Below the pieces are notes generated by a model that worked only from the letters and a program-made list of their open reading frames with translations, had not been told where the DNA came from and made no database searches. From assembly GCA_024364735.1 (NCBI GenBank), contig JAGFNQ010002611.1, forward strand, positions 239,109 through 303,108: DNA of 64,000 nucleotides, given 5' to 3'. Below, in pieces: positions 45,472-55,784 of this stretch. The DNA is from Boesenbergia rotunda (taxonomy: Eukaryota > Streptophyta > Magnoliopsida > Zingiberales > Zingiberaceae). Position 1 is the stretch's first letter. The number at the start of each line of letters is the position of its first letter. The position numbers were made by a program, and so were the translations under genes.

Positions 45472-48400
45472 ATGAAGGAAGAGCAGAATGATGCTTCTAA
45501 TGTTCCTACCAGAAAGGTAGAAAATTTATTTTCCTCCTTTGGCCCAGAAAAGTTATGGATGATCAAATTGTGTTTAGATCGTATTAATATGTAAGTTTCC
45601 TTTAAGCAGATGAAATTTACTCCCAAAATACCTCCTCGGAAGGCACCAAAGGCGGTTGCGGTTAAAGTGTATGCTATCAAGTTTTTTTTGTTTGAGAAGC
45701 CCTATCATTTATTTTCCCCTTTAATCCAACATATGCTATTTGATTGAAGGGAAAAAACCGAAAATAAGGAAGATACTGTTGATAAGGAACTGCTGTCAAA
45801 GCTAAACCGCGCAAAGGTAATTATTGACTGAAAGTTGACTCGGCTATGTTGGTTAAACATGGCATTCAGAAAAATGCATTTGGGCATGTGTTTCACAGGC
45901 AAGCGATGGATTTGTAAAGAGAACCCCTAAGTTTGATAAAAAGGGTAAGATATCTAATATGATAAATCTTCTGTTATTAAGGATGAGGCAAATCATTGTC
46001 CTAGAATTTTTGTTACTTGCTATTGCTTTTTGTAGAGTGTGTAACATGCTAATATTTTATATGATCCAAGAATAACTTTGAGATTTAGGTTGCTTACAGG
46101 CAATACATAATACATTTGTCTAGTTATTTGGTAATAAAATCTGTCCATGGTGTGACCAACTGAACTTTAGCCAATACATGAGAATATCTATCAGACATAC
46201 TTTTCCAGCAATTAATTTGCTTTATTGTTTGATGTTCCTGTGCAATCTTTGGTGAGTTATATTCAAAAAATTATGACATAATTTTCAGCACATTCTTAAG
46301 GGCATACCGTATACTGAAATCTGGCTGGTGAATAGCTCTATAGTCTACGTGCATTATGTGCCACTTCTCTGACCTAGTTTGTGCCCAAAATAACTTTCAA
46401 ATTTTACTAAAGAATTTTTTCAACAACTCGTGTAGTCATGACATTTCATTGAAGTTTTTTGGCTGTAAGAATTTATCCTGCATATCAATCTACTTATGCC
46501 AAGAGAAACAAAACATCTTATTTACTAGTGTGAATGGACATATTGCCTAGTTTGCATTTCCTTGTAGGGGGTAGGGATTTTTTTTGTTGAGTTATTCATG
46601 CTTTTGCTAGAAAGAAGTTCACTTAGGTCTTATGCCTTGTATCTTTGATCATCAACATCTTGAGTGATGTTGTATGTTGTTCTTTTTGTTGTTGCTTGCT
46701 CTTGCTTCCAGTTTATTATCTAGTAATTTCCTAGCATGACACATTAATTGTTGAAGAAAGACTTTTTTTTAATGAAAAGGTAAATATATATCATCAAAGA
46801 AAAAGCACAACCATACAAAAACCCCAGGATCCTTGCTCATGTCTTGTAGTGTCAGATTTGAGAAGACATTCGAGGTATGACGTACAAGTGCTCACATGTA
46901 TACCATCACTCTCACTCTCTGTATAACCCGTATAAGAAGTACTACAGTTGATTGCCCATCTTCCGTATGATCACGAGGGATCAGGCATCGATCTATGTCA
47001 TCAACGTCAAAACAGTCACCTCTTGAAGGTGCCTCAACGCCACATGTAGCTAAGCATCCTCTATGTCCATCCTCCATCCTCTATGGTGCTGGTCCTCTGG
47101 TATCATCTGGTAAGCTAGTCTCCATCAACATAGGACGTCTCTTACTGCACATGATCCATCATCCCTATTCACTTTTAGCAAGTGATCACCTATCAACGGA
47201 TTTGATATGTCTTTACCGTGAGCCATTTGTCATGGATTAGATGGACCTTTCTGGTGGATTCATTCACCCTCTTAAGTTTTTTGGCAAAGCTCCAACCATA
47301 AACGGATTTGGAACGTCTTTACCACGAGCAATTTGCTACAGATTAGATAGATCTTCCCAAGGTGGATTTATTCACCTATATATCCTCATCAACGGTATTC
47401 TCTCTCATACATACCTCACACTCACCATGATGCACTCTCTCTCACGTGGTCTCATTCCTCAACTCACAATACACACACACATAATAGGTGTTCGATGAAG
47501 CTCCATCCAAGCCAATAAGACGCTCCCTTAAGAGTGCTCTATCCAAAACAGCCCTCCACTCTAGCCTCAAGTATTTGAAGCGTCTGAGTCTGCATGTATC
47601 TTAAGAGGAGGTATACCTTGTCGCCTATATCATGATCCAACTCCACAAAGTGTAGTAAAGTGCCTCGTGTCCAGCTGATTGATCACTCCTCTGCATGAGC
47701 CCTCCATGTAGAATCCTATGTCGCTAACCACTGTTGCAAAAGTCGGCCTAGGCGGCCGCCTAGGCGCTAGGCGGCACCCCACCTTGGCGCCGCCTAGGCG
47801 CTAAGCGGTAGTCTTCCGCCCGACTATCGCCTAGCGATTTTTACAACCTTGTCGCTAACGCCTCCGAATCAAGCACTAAGCACAAAATGATTTTTTTTTT
47901 TGTTTTTTTTACCATGGACATCTACTTAGTCCTAACAAGGTGCCAGCTCAGAGTAGTGTCCACAGTTTGTGACCGTAATGTGTATCCTCCCGACTCCTAT
48001 GTGATGTATCAAAGACCTTATGTGGAATCAACCAAGGTTTAGGGTTTCGAACCGTTTCGCCCGAAACAGGCGAAACGGTTTCGTTCCACCTGAGCGCCGA
48101 AACCGGCTCGACGAGGAATGATGTTTCGACGCAAGCGGACAGCGGCGAGTGGCGACGGCGTGATTCGTGGCGCGCGGAAGAAGGGAGAAGGAAGAAGAAT
48201 CGGAGGATGAAAACTTTGGTTAGGTATAGTTAAAACTTACCAGCGGAGGCGGAGGAGAGGCGGAGACGGAGGCGGAGGCAAGGTGCGACGGCAGCGGCGA
48301 TGACGCCTTTGAGGTAGTGGCGGCGGGTGCGGGTTGAGGCGGCGGCGGCGTCGCACTGAGGCGGGGCGAGCGCGAATCGGGGGGGGGGGGGATTAATCAG

Positions 48401-51400
48401 AGGAAAACATAATTAACTATTATATAAAATATAATTATATATTATATAAATTAATAATAATTAAATAAACTGTTAAAAATTATCTAAAAAATAATTGTTA
48501 AAAATTACAAAATTTTTAAAATTTTTAAATAAATTTAATTTTACAATAATATTTAATACATATTCTTTAGAATATTTATAAACTATAATTATATAAATAT
48601 ATTATATAAATTATTAATTAATATAATTATTATATAAATTCAGATTAATTTATATAATTATTGTAGATAATATTTTCTTTTATTTTAGAATCAAAATTGA
48701 TTTTAGAATCAAAATTGATATGTCTAAGAAATATTACCTATCATTATGTTCTTATTTTAAAAATTTTGATAAATATATACTATCAAGTTCATGATTCCTA
48801 ATAAAACACTTATATTCTTGTGCACTTCTAATATATCCATATTACTAAGATAACATATTATAATGTAACAATTTTAATTCGAGTTATTAATAGAGTAATT
48901 TCTTTAAAGAAAATTATATTTAATTATCTTTTTAACAATATTAAGTTGTTCAATAATTGAGAACTTATATAAAATTAATATACAATTTATTTTTAAATTA
49001 TACACAATAAACATATTTATCTAATAATTACTATATATAAATAAAAAAATACCGAAACTGTACCGGCACGGCACGATACGATACCGAAACCGTATCGTTC
49101 CGGTCTAAGACCGAAACCTCGGCACGGGTCGAGATTTTAAACCTTGGAATCAACTACTACAACCTAGGTTACCTACTCACGCCTATCCATGTGGTTCAGC
49201 TGAGTAGGTGACCCAGGCCTAGTAGATCGCTAATACACTACAACACTACATGCATATGCGGGATGCAATATCCCATTATCGTCTAGGGGTCTACCAGAGA
49301 CCTATCTATATGCATGCTCTCTATCAACTAAAAAATGCATGCTCTCTATCAACTAAAAAATGCATGCTCTCTGAATATCCGCAACATGCGTTGATAAGTG
49401 GTCATCTCCGGACACATCTATAGCCATGCTCTGACTCTCTCCCCTAGAGCGGGTTAATTGATCCACATATGAAGAAGACGTGATCCAACATCTATCCTCC
49501 AACTAATCCTCTGGTCTATGTCGGAAGCCGCCCATGCGCTAATAGCCATAAAGTAAAAGCATGGCTCGGCTGGAAGTATTTTTGCCATTCTGTGTTCACC
49601 CATGGTTTTATGGGCCCGACATCTTTGAAATGGTTATAGGCTTTTTGGACGCCCCTTTCCTTTGACTAAACCATGTAGCTAGGTTTTGCCTTGTAGCCTC
49701 TGAACTACTTGCCATGGCCAAAATACTGTCTTTTTATGTGCAACACCTTCTTAATGAGTGGAGAGTCCTATATGTCCAATCCCAAACCCCCACATGCTCT
49801 AAATATGTGTGGTGTACCTATTGTATCCATAGTGTGTGTTGCTTGGCCTGTATACGCCATAGAACCATAGCTGATAAGGCAAGATAGATTCCATCCTTTC
49901 AAGTCCCTCAAACCAAGACCACTTTCTATCTTCGGCGGACATAGCTCTGACCATGCTATAGGGGGGTGTTTGGTAGTCCACATGAAGGACCTGCAGGCAC
50001 TATAGCAGAGGGTAGAATGAGGAGAGATCTAGCAAGAAGATGGAGATATATTTGCACTTAAGTTCAATTTAGTTGAGATGAAAACCAATGCTGATGTTTC
50101 AAGTGCTTTTGTTTTATGCTCTTGATCGATCAGTATGCATCCTTGATCTTGTTATTCACCAGTCCTCGTGAAATTAGAAGAATATATAGTCTATTTTTAT
50201 TAGCCAAAGCTATTATTTTTCTCATGGAGTAGGATCTTCATTCCTTCCCTAAAGAGTAGTCCATGATGAAGTTGAAGTTGTTGAACTCCTTTGCGAGCAA
50301 TAAAATTCCTTTGTGGTTACAAACCAGTAGTGGCAATATAATCCTTCTTCATAACGGCAGTTCAATTTTTTTTTCTAAAAACTATTCATAATAATGCGAA
50401 AGTGGCAGTCTAGCAGAATTTAGATGGGCAATGAAGTGCACCACAACGATTACTATCTTTTTTCTTATTGCAGATGGCCCATCTGAAGTAGCATTTGGCC
50501 AAGGAAGTTCCTCGGTAAGGTCATTCCCCAGAGGAAACCCGAATTCAGGTGCCATTTTATTTATATAAATTTTCAAATTTTCTCAAGCTTCTTTTATAAA
50601 TTCACTGAACTACATTTTTATGCATTTTCTGGATATACGTACATCAGCATCACTTGTGTCGAAAGAATATGCTGAGCCCTGGGTGAGCGACAAAGCATTA
50701 CTTGCAACTAAATTGGTCTTTATAGATTAATCAACGACTTATTTTCTGTTGTTTTCCTAGGATTATTCTAATTCCTATTATCCTAGTTCACTTCCGCTAA
50801 GAAGGCCGTACTCTGGCAACCCAGGTAAATAATTAGTCTGCTAAAGTTTCAAGGCAATGATGTATCAAAGCAATTTACTTTCAGCTGCATTGCTTGTTTG
50901 TTTCAGAAATTCTCGATGAAGAGGAGTTTGGTGAGGCAGCTAGGATGGATTGTGATCAGACTCAAATTAATCCAGCTCTAGAGCTTGATTTGATGGTATT
51001 TTATTTGTGATAGCTCGGATTCAACCAAATACATTGCATTTATCTAATAAGCATGATGTCTATGTCACTGATGCAGCAAAAGAAAGAAGATACACAGATG
51101 CTCCTTTTCCAGTTACCTGTAAATCTTCCGCTAGTACAGCAATCTTCTGCAGGCACCAACGTTGAAGATGCTGCTTCCAAGAGACACCGTGCTTCCAAGA
51201 ATGGCGCCAAATTAGAACTACCACCTGGACGTATGGGGAAAATTATGGTCTACAAGAGTGGAAAAGTGAAGATGCAGCTAGGAGATGTGCTTTATGATGT
51301 GAGTTTCAATTGTTTAGCTACATATACAGGGCTTACGATAATCAAGACTCCATTTATGAAAAGTATGAATATACTTTATTTCCAGATGGCAAACTGGTTG

Positions 51401-51699
51401 AATGCTTGATTTTTGATTGGAGTTGGTTTAACTGAGCGAATAGCCAAGTACTTGTGATAGATATATTGGTTATTGCTGCTGTACCATTTTATATTTCTGT
51501 TTTCTTGCTAATTATTAAACAATTACATGTGCCTTTGCAGATTTCTCCTGGTCAAAAAACTACATTTTCTCAAGTAGTGGTGGCAATCAATACCAAAGAG
51601 AAGCATTGCTGCGCGCTCGGCGAGGTTGATAAGCGTGCTGTTGCGACTCCGGATGTGGAATCTCTCTTGAAGTCCCTGGACGATCTTGAAGTACATTAG
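45472..51699 (+). CDS. RPC4: DNA-directed RNA polymerase III subunit RPC4 (RPC53/POLR3D)
   Basis: Exons 45472-45516, 45610-45668, 45750-45816, 45899-45944, 50474-50514, 50761-50824, 50907-50995, 51077-51298 and 51541-51699 join in phase with GT/AG borders into 263 aa. RPC4 is a Pol III-specific nuclear subunit that, with RPC5, forms the TFIIF-like module acting in initiation, termination and re-initiation at tRNA and 5S genes. Hallmarks: N-terminal MKFTPKIPPRKAPKA (from residue 16), EVAFGQGSS in exon 5, and the C-terminal Rpc4 domain with LPPGRMGKIMVYKSGKVKMQ, LGDVLYDISPGQKTTFSQ and CCALGEVDKRAVATPDVESL. The exon 2 donor was set at 45668 (GTATGC) because only that keeps exon 3 open. Intron 4 is 4.5 kb and full of repeats. 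The start ATG is short of upstream evidence. Confidence 0.9.
47733..47855. mobile_element. Small GC-rich foldback element
   Basis: About 120 bp with ends GTTGCAAAAGTCGGCCTAGG and CGCCTAGCGATTTTTACAAC (imperfect inverted repeats) and inner GGCGCCGCCTAGGCGC palindromes. A short MITE-type insertion within the LINE-like DNA. Confidence 0.65.
48033..49145. mobile_element. Mutator-like non-autonomous element (1.1 kb), 9-bp target duplication
   Basis: GGAATCAAC occurs immediately outside both ends (48024-48032 and 49146-49154). Ends CAAGGTTTAGGGTTTCGAAC and GTCGAGATTTTAAACCTT are imperfect inverted repeats of ~30 bp, including CCGTTTCG/CCGAAACC motifs. The left 350 bp (48090-48390) is strikingly GC-rich with GGCGGCGGC and GGAGGCGGAG runs and a G13 run, while the rest is AT-rich. 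A 9-bp duplication is diagnostic of MULEs. The GC-rich part could be captured gene sequence (Pack-MULE); I could not identify a source. Confidence 0.8.
49991..50473. other. Remainder of RPC4 intron 4
   Basis: Ordinary AT-rich intron sequence ending in TTTTTTCTTATTGCAG, a good acceptor for exon 5. Confidence 0.7.
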
Positions 51700-53032
51700 C
51701 AACGCAATAAATTCCAATGAAGGATACTTATACCTTTGATTATTTATTGAGACGTTTTCTTTTTATTTTTAAGAAAAAAATGTAATGACATGATGCGTCA
51801 AAGTGAAATCTTTAAGATTATATATAATATATAATTCAATGTAGCTAAAATTGACAAGCTACAGGACGCATGAATGTGATAGGGATCAAGGAGGAAATTA
51901 ATCTCCGGTGATTAGGCCTTTTTTGATCTTAATATTGTAGGGATTTTTTTAGTGAGTTTTATTTATTTTTTTCCCCAGTGAGATGACAAATTAAAAAAAA
52001 AAAGTTGACATTGATAGAGCTTCTCTTTACTCTATGAATCATTAGAGCCGGTTTGAATCCTTAATTTTCTCTGAGGATTGATTTTATCGTCCAATGACTA
52101 TATACTCCATTTACAAAAAAAAAAAATCCTACAATTAGTGTCATAATTGCTATATATTTAACAACTACGCTCACATATAAATAATTTTAATTAAATTGGA
52201 GTGATTTTAATTATTTTAATAAAAACATATTTAAAAATATAATAAGACTCTATGCATAAGTAATTTTGATTAAATTAGAGAAATTATATTTTAGTAATTT
52301 TAACTAAAGTAATTATAGTGCTCGAATAACGGTACCGTTCACATAAAAAAAATATGACACTTTTTTTTTTTTAAAAAAAAAGAGGTATTATTTTTTATGA
52401 TAATAAAAAAATAAGAATGTCTTTTTAATGTTAATCTAATTTTTATCGCTAGCCCTTGAAAATTGAAATACGACTAAATAGCGAGGCAAAAAAGTCTTGC
52501 CAATTCCGAATCTTCCACGTGACGATCATCTATTAAGAGTTAAATTAGAAAATTATAGAACATCCTCATTGGGGAGAGTATATTCATGATTTTCACCGAG
52601 ATTCAATTATTGCTTAATACGATAAGTCTACCAATAGGAAGTTTATAGCGGTGCATTAGGAATCAATCAACTTACACGTCGTGTCAAATTCAATATTCAT
52701 TATTACACCTAATTCTCCTGTTCTTTAATCTTTGTTGATTTAATTACCTAATTTCCTTACTAAAGAAGAAAGAGCCACTAGAAATATTCCACTATTTGAC
52801 TCACATGCATCGAACCTACTCTGACTTAATCAATTTGGACGTCGAATAAGTGAGATTTCTTCGCAATTGCAAGAATTGATCAAACTATTAGGTTTACTGT
52901 TGCCCGTCGGCATGGTTAAGTTCGCTCAACAATCTTAGCTGTTAAGAACTCCCAAGGCCATTCCAGTTAATCTCAAATATATTTGCCCTAAAATTGTATA
53001 GAACTTTCTCGATCCGAATGCTACCAACTGCA
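51700..53032. other. Intergenic, RPC4 3' UTR then AT-rich DNA
   Basis: The first ~150 bp are likely the RPC4 3' UTR (AATAAATTCC at 51705). The remainder shows no gene or RNA. Confidence 0.5.
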
Positions 53033-53040
53033 CTTATAAC

Positions 53041-53776
53041 CAGGGGCGGAGCCACCTTTGGTCTAGGATGGGCTCCAGTCCCACCTCTTTTTTTTAAAAA
53101 ATAATAATTTTAATTATTTTTTTAGTTAATCATAATTTTATTAATTGATAAAATATTTAATTTTAAAAATAAAATATCAAATTAGAATGATAAATTTTAT
53201 AAAAATCATTATATTTATAAATTAATAAACATATTAATTCTAATTTGTTTGATATTTTTATACTGAATTGGTCGATAATAATGTCTCTTTTTCTTTCCGC
53301 AATATCATTTCTTTTTCTCTAATCTATTAATTTCGTCGTTGACAGAGCCAATAAACATTGGTCGCTCGAGAGATGGTCGACAAGACGCTCATGAGGCGGA
53401 CACTGCCTTGCCAGGCGCTCAGGAACTACTTCGTGTGCGATCGTACGCAAGGTGAACACTAACTCCCGAGGTAACTAACAACAGCTTCGCGTGCAATCAT
53501 GCACTTTGCAAGCGGGTGCATGTGAGATGGTCATTGCTTTGTCAAGTAATGAGCAACATAAGTCTAGGTATGCAAATATAAATTATATCTAATAATTTTA
53601 TTTAACGTATATTAATATATTACCAAATCTATTTCTTTCTTCATCCTCTAGAAAATCTTATATATAGATGGTCAATTACTCAACTTCACTTATTTACTCA
53701 CAATTCTTAATACTTAAATTCTCAAGGTTCTCAATTCTACATTCCTAGATAATTTTGAATTATGACTACGCCCCTG
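53041..53776. mobile_element. hAT-type non-autonomous element (736 bp), 8-bp duplication CTTATAAC
   Basis: Begins CAGGGGCGGAGCCACC and ends ACTACGCCCCTG. CTTATAAC lies at 53033-53040 and 53777-53784. Inverted ends CAGGGGCG/CGCCCCTG are perfect over 8 bp. The interior is AT-rich with one GC-richer patch (53340-53530) and no coding frame. The CAGGGGCGGAGCC end is common in plant genomes. Confidence 0.9.
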
Positions 53777-53784
53777 CTTATAAC

Positions 53785-54415
53785 TCACAAAAATAACTAG
53801 GGAACGAAAAACACATTCATTTTTTCTTTTGTAATTTTCATTTTTTTTACATGGTTTCTTTTGAAACAGTCCATAGTACGCACCACTGGTGAGGGTGTTA
53901 TATGGTTCACTTGCCTGCACAGACCTTTGTCTATTAGTAGAACACGCATCTTTAATTAACATTGATGGCTTCAACGCAGAAAACTCGTTCCCAGCAGGAA
54001 GTCATCGATCGCTAGCACGCAGTTGAACTGGTAAACTACAAACTTGTTACTAGAAGAACTCATGAATTGTTGAACCAAATATCCATTTTAAAATGATTTG
54101 CTATTGATTGTTGAAAATATTTATAAATTATAAACCGAGATTGTGACGTACTTTCTGTTGGGCTGTTATATTCTTGTTGTTAATTGTATTCATAAACCAA
54201 ACCATTGACATTGAGAGCAGTGGACCACGCATATATGTATATATACATGCAACATAATTAACTGCATACGTCTATTAATTACTACTCCAATAGTATATTA
54301 CAGAGTCGTCGCAACTCATTCAAGCTATATATAACATAATGCACACAAATCCAAAGTAGCAGGTAAATTATAAAATAATAACCACCCATTAATTATATCC
54401 AAGAGCATGACACAT
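53785..54415. other. Upstream region of the peroxidase gene
   Basis: AT-rich, no gene. 54229-54247 contains TATGTATATATACATG. Confidence 0.5.
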
Positions 54416-54422
54416 CTTCCTG

Positions 54423-54430
54423 TATATATA
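54423..54430 (+). promoter_or_regulatory. TATA box of the peroxidase gene
   Basis: TATATATA in CCTGTATATATAATATTGCACC, 72 bp before the ATG, giving a short leader of ~45 bp. Other TATA-like runs upstream (54325) fit less well. Confidence 0.55.
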
Positions 54431-54501
54431 ATATTGCACCATCACTTCTTCTAAATCATCGTTCAATTCACAAGCTAATTAGTTCTGCTAGTGTGAGTGC
54501 A

Positions 54502-54801
54502 ATGGCTTCCTCCAACTTCCTGTTTCCTTCTCTGCCTCTTCTAGTACTCATCTTCCTCCTCCTCCTCAACCACGGCGGCGCGTCGCCGCAGCTCTCCACG
54601 GACTTCTACGCCAGGTCGTGTCCCCAAGTGTTCGACACCGTGAGATCGGTTGTCCAATCCGCCATCCAACAGGAAAAGCGGATGGGAGCTTCCCTTCTTC
54701 GCCTCCTCTTCCATGATTGTTTTGTTCAAGTAATTAATAATCAACTATGATCACAACTATCGATTTAATTTGGTTCTTCTCTAGTTACTTATAATCAAGT
54801 C

Positions 54802-54848
<47 letters not shown>

Positions 54849-55784
54849 TGTGATGCATCGTTGTTGTTGGACGACACGCCGACCTTTAGAGGGGAGAAGA
54901 CGGCGAAGCCAAACAAGAACTCCGTCAGGGGTTTCGACGTCCTCGATCAGATCAAGGCGGCGGTGGAGAAGGTGTGCCCCGGGGTGGTGTCGTGTGCCGA
55001 TATCTTGGTAATTACTTCAAGGGACTCCGTCGTCACTGTGAGTATAGTAATTAATTAATTAATTACATTGATTTTAATTGAATATCCTAGTGTTTACGTA
55101 GCTAGCAAGCTAGTAATTATAATTTTATAAACTAATCAAGTTGGGAGGACCGTACTGGGAGGTGAAGCTGGGGAGAAGGGACTCGAGGACGGCGAGCTTC
55201 GATAAAGCAAACAGGGAAATTCCTCCGCCTTTCTCCTCCCTTGCCAATCTTACTGCTGCCTTCGCGAGGAAGGGGCTCTCATTCGGAGACATGATCGCGC
55301 TTTCTGGTTTTACTCTAGCTATATATATATATCTCAATGTTAATTTTGACGTTAATTATATATTATATATTATTTTCTGTATAACAAATGTGCAGGTGCC
55401 CACACGATAGGCCTAGCGCAGTGCTTCTTCTTCAGAGACCACATCTACAACGACACCAACATCGACGGCAACTTCGCCATGATGAGACAGGCCAATTGCC
55501 CCAGGCCCGTTGGCTTCGGCGACAGCATCCTGGCGCCGTTGGATGTGCAGACTCCGACAGTGTTCAACAACGACTACTACAACAACCTCCTCGCCTTCAA
55601 GGGCCTCCTCCACTCCGATCAGGAGCTCTACAAATCCATCAGCGCGCCCGTGGTCAAGTACTACGCCGGCAACACCGCCGCCTTCTTCAACGACTTCGTC
55701 GTGGGGATGATCAAGATGAGCGACATCCGGCCGCTGACCGGCGAGAAAGGCGAGATTAGGAAGAACTGCAGGAAGATGAATTAA
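54502..55784 (+). CDS. Class III secretory peroxidase
   Basis: Exons 54502-54729, 54846-55037, 55141-55306 and 55396-55784 give 324 aa, with introns at the three classical positions of the family. It is a haem enzyme of the cell wall or vacuole that oxidises phenolics with H2O2 (lignin and suberin formation, ROS control). A signal peptide covers about 1-29, so the mature protein starts QLSTDFYARSCP. Distal site RLLFHDCFVQGCDAS has R67, F70 and H71; proximal haem ligand H198 is in ALSGAHTIG; all eight conserved cysteines are present (for example C40, C73, C78, C120, C126, C205). LGGPYWEVKLGRRDS and ANREIPPPFSSL are family motifs. The true start is ATG 54502; the frame is open a little upstream, without ATG. 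It appears intact. Which physiological isoform it is cannot be said. Confidence 0.96.

Larger units (their letters stand above)
46745..49990 (-). mobile_element. LINE (non-LTR) remnant in RPC4 intron 4
   Basis: The only clear coding trace is at 49768-49983 on the minus strand: PPIAWSELCPPKIESGLGLR then DLKGWNLSCLISYG, the motif found near the end of plant LINE reverse transcriptases (W..VC.PK..GGLG.RD...WN). The rest, down to about 46745, is decayed and interrupted by the foldback at 47733 and the Mutator-like element at 48033. Repeated segments with CAACGGATTTG..A.GTCTTTACC lie at 47193 and 47298. Outer limits are a guess. Confidence 0.5.
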
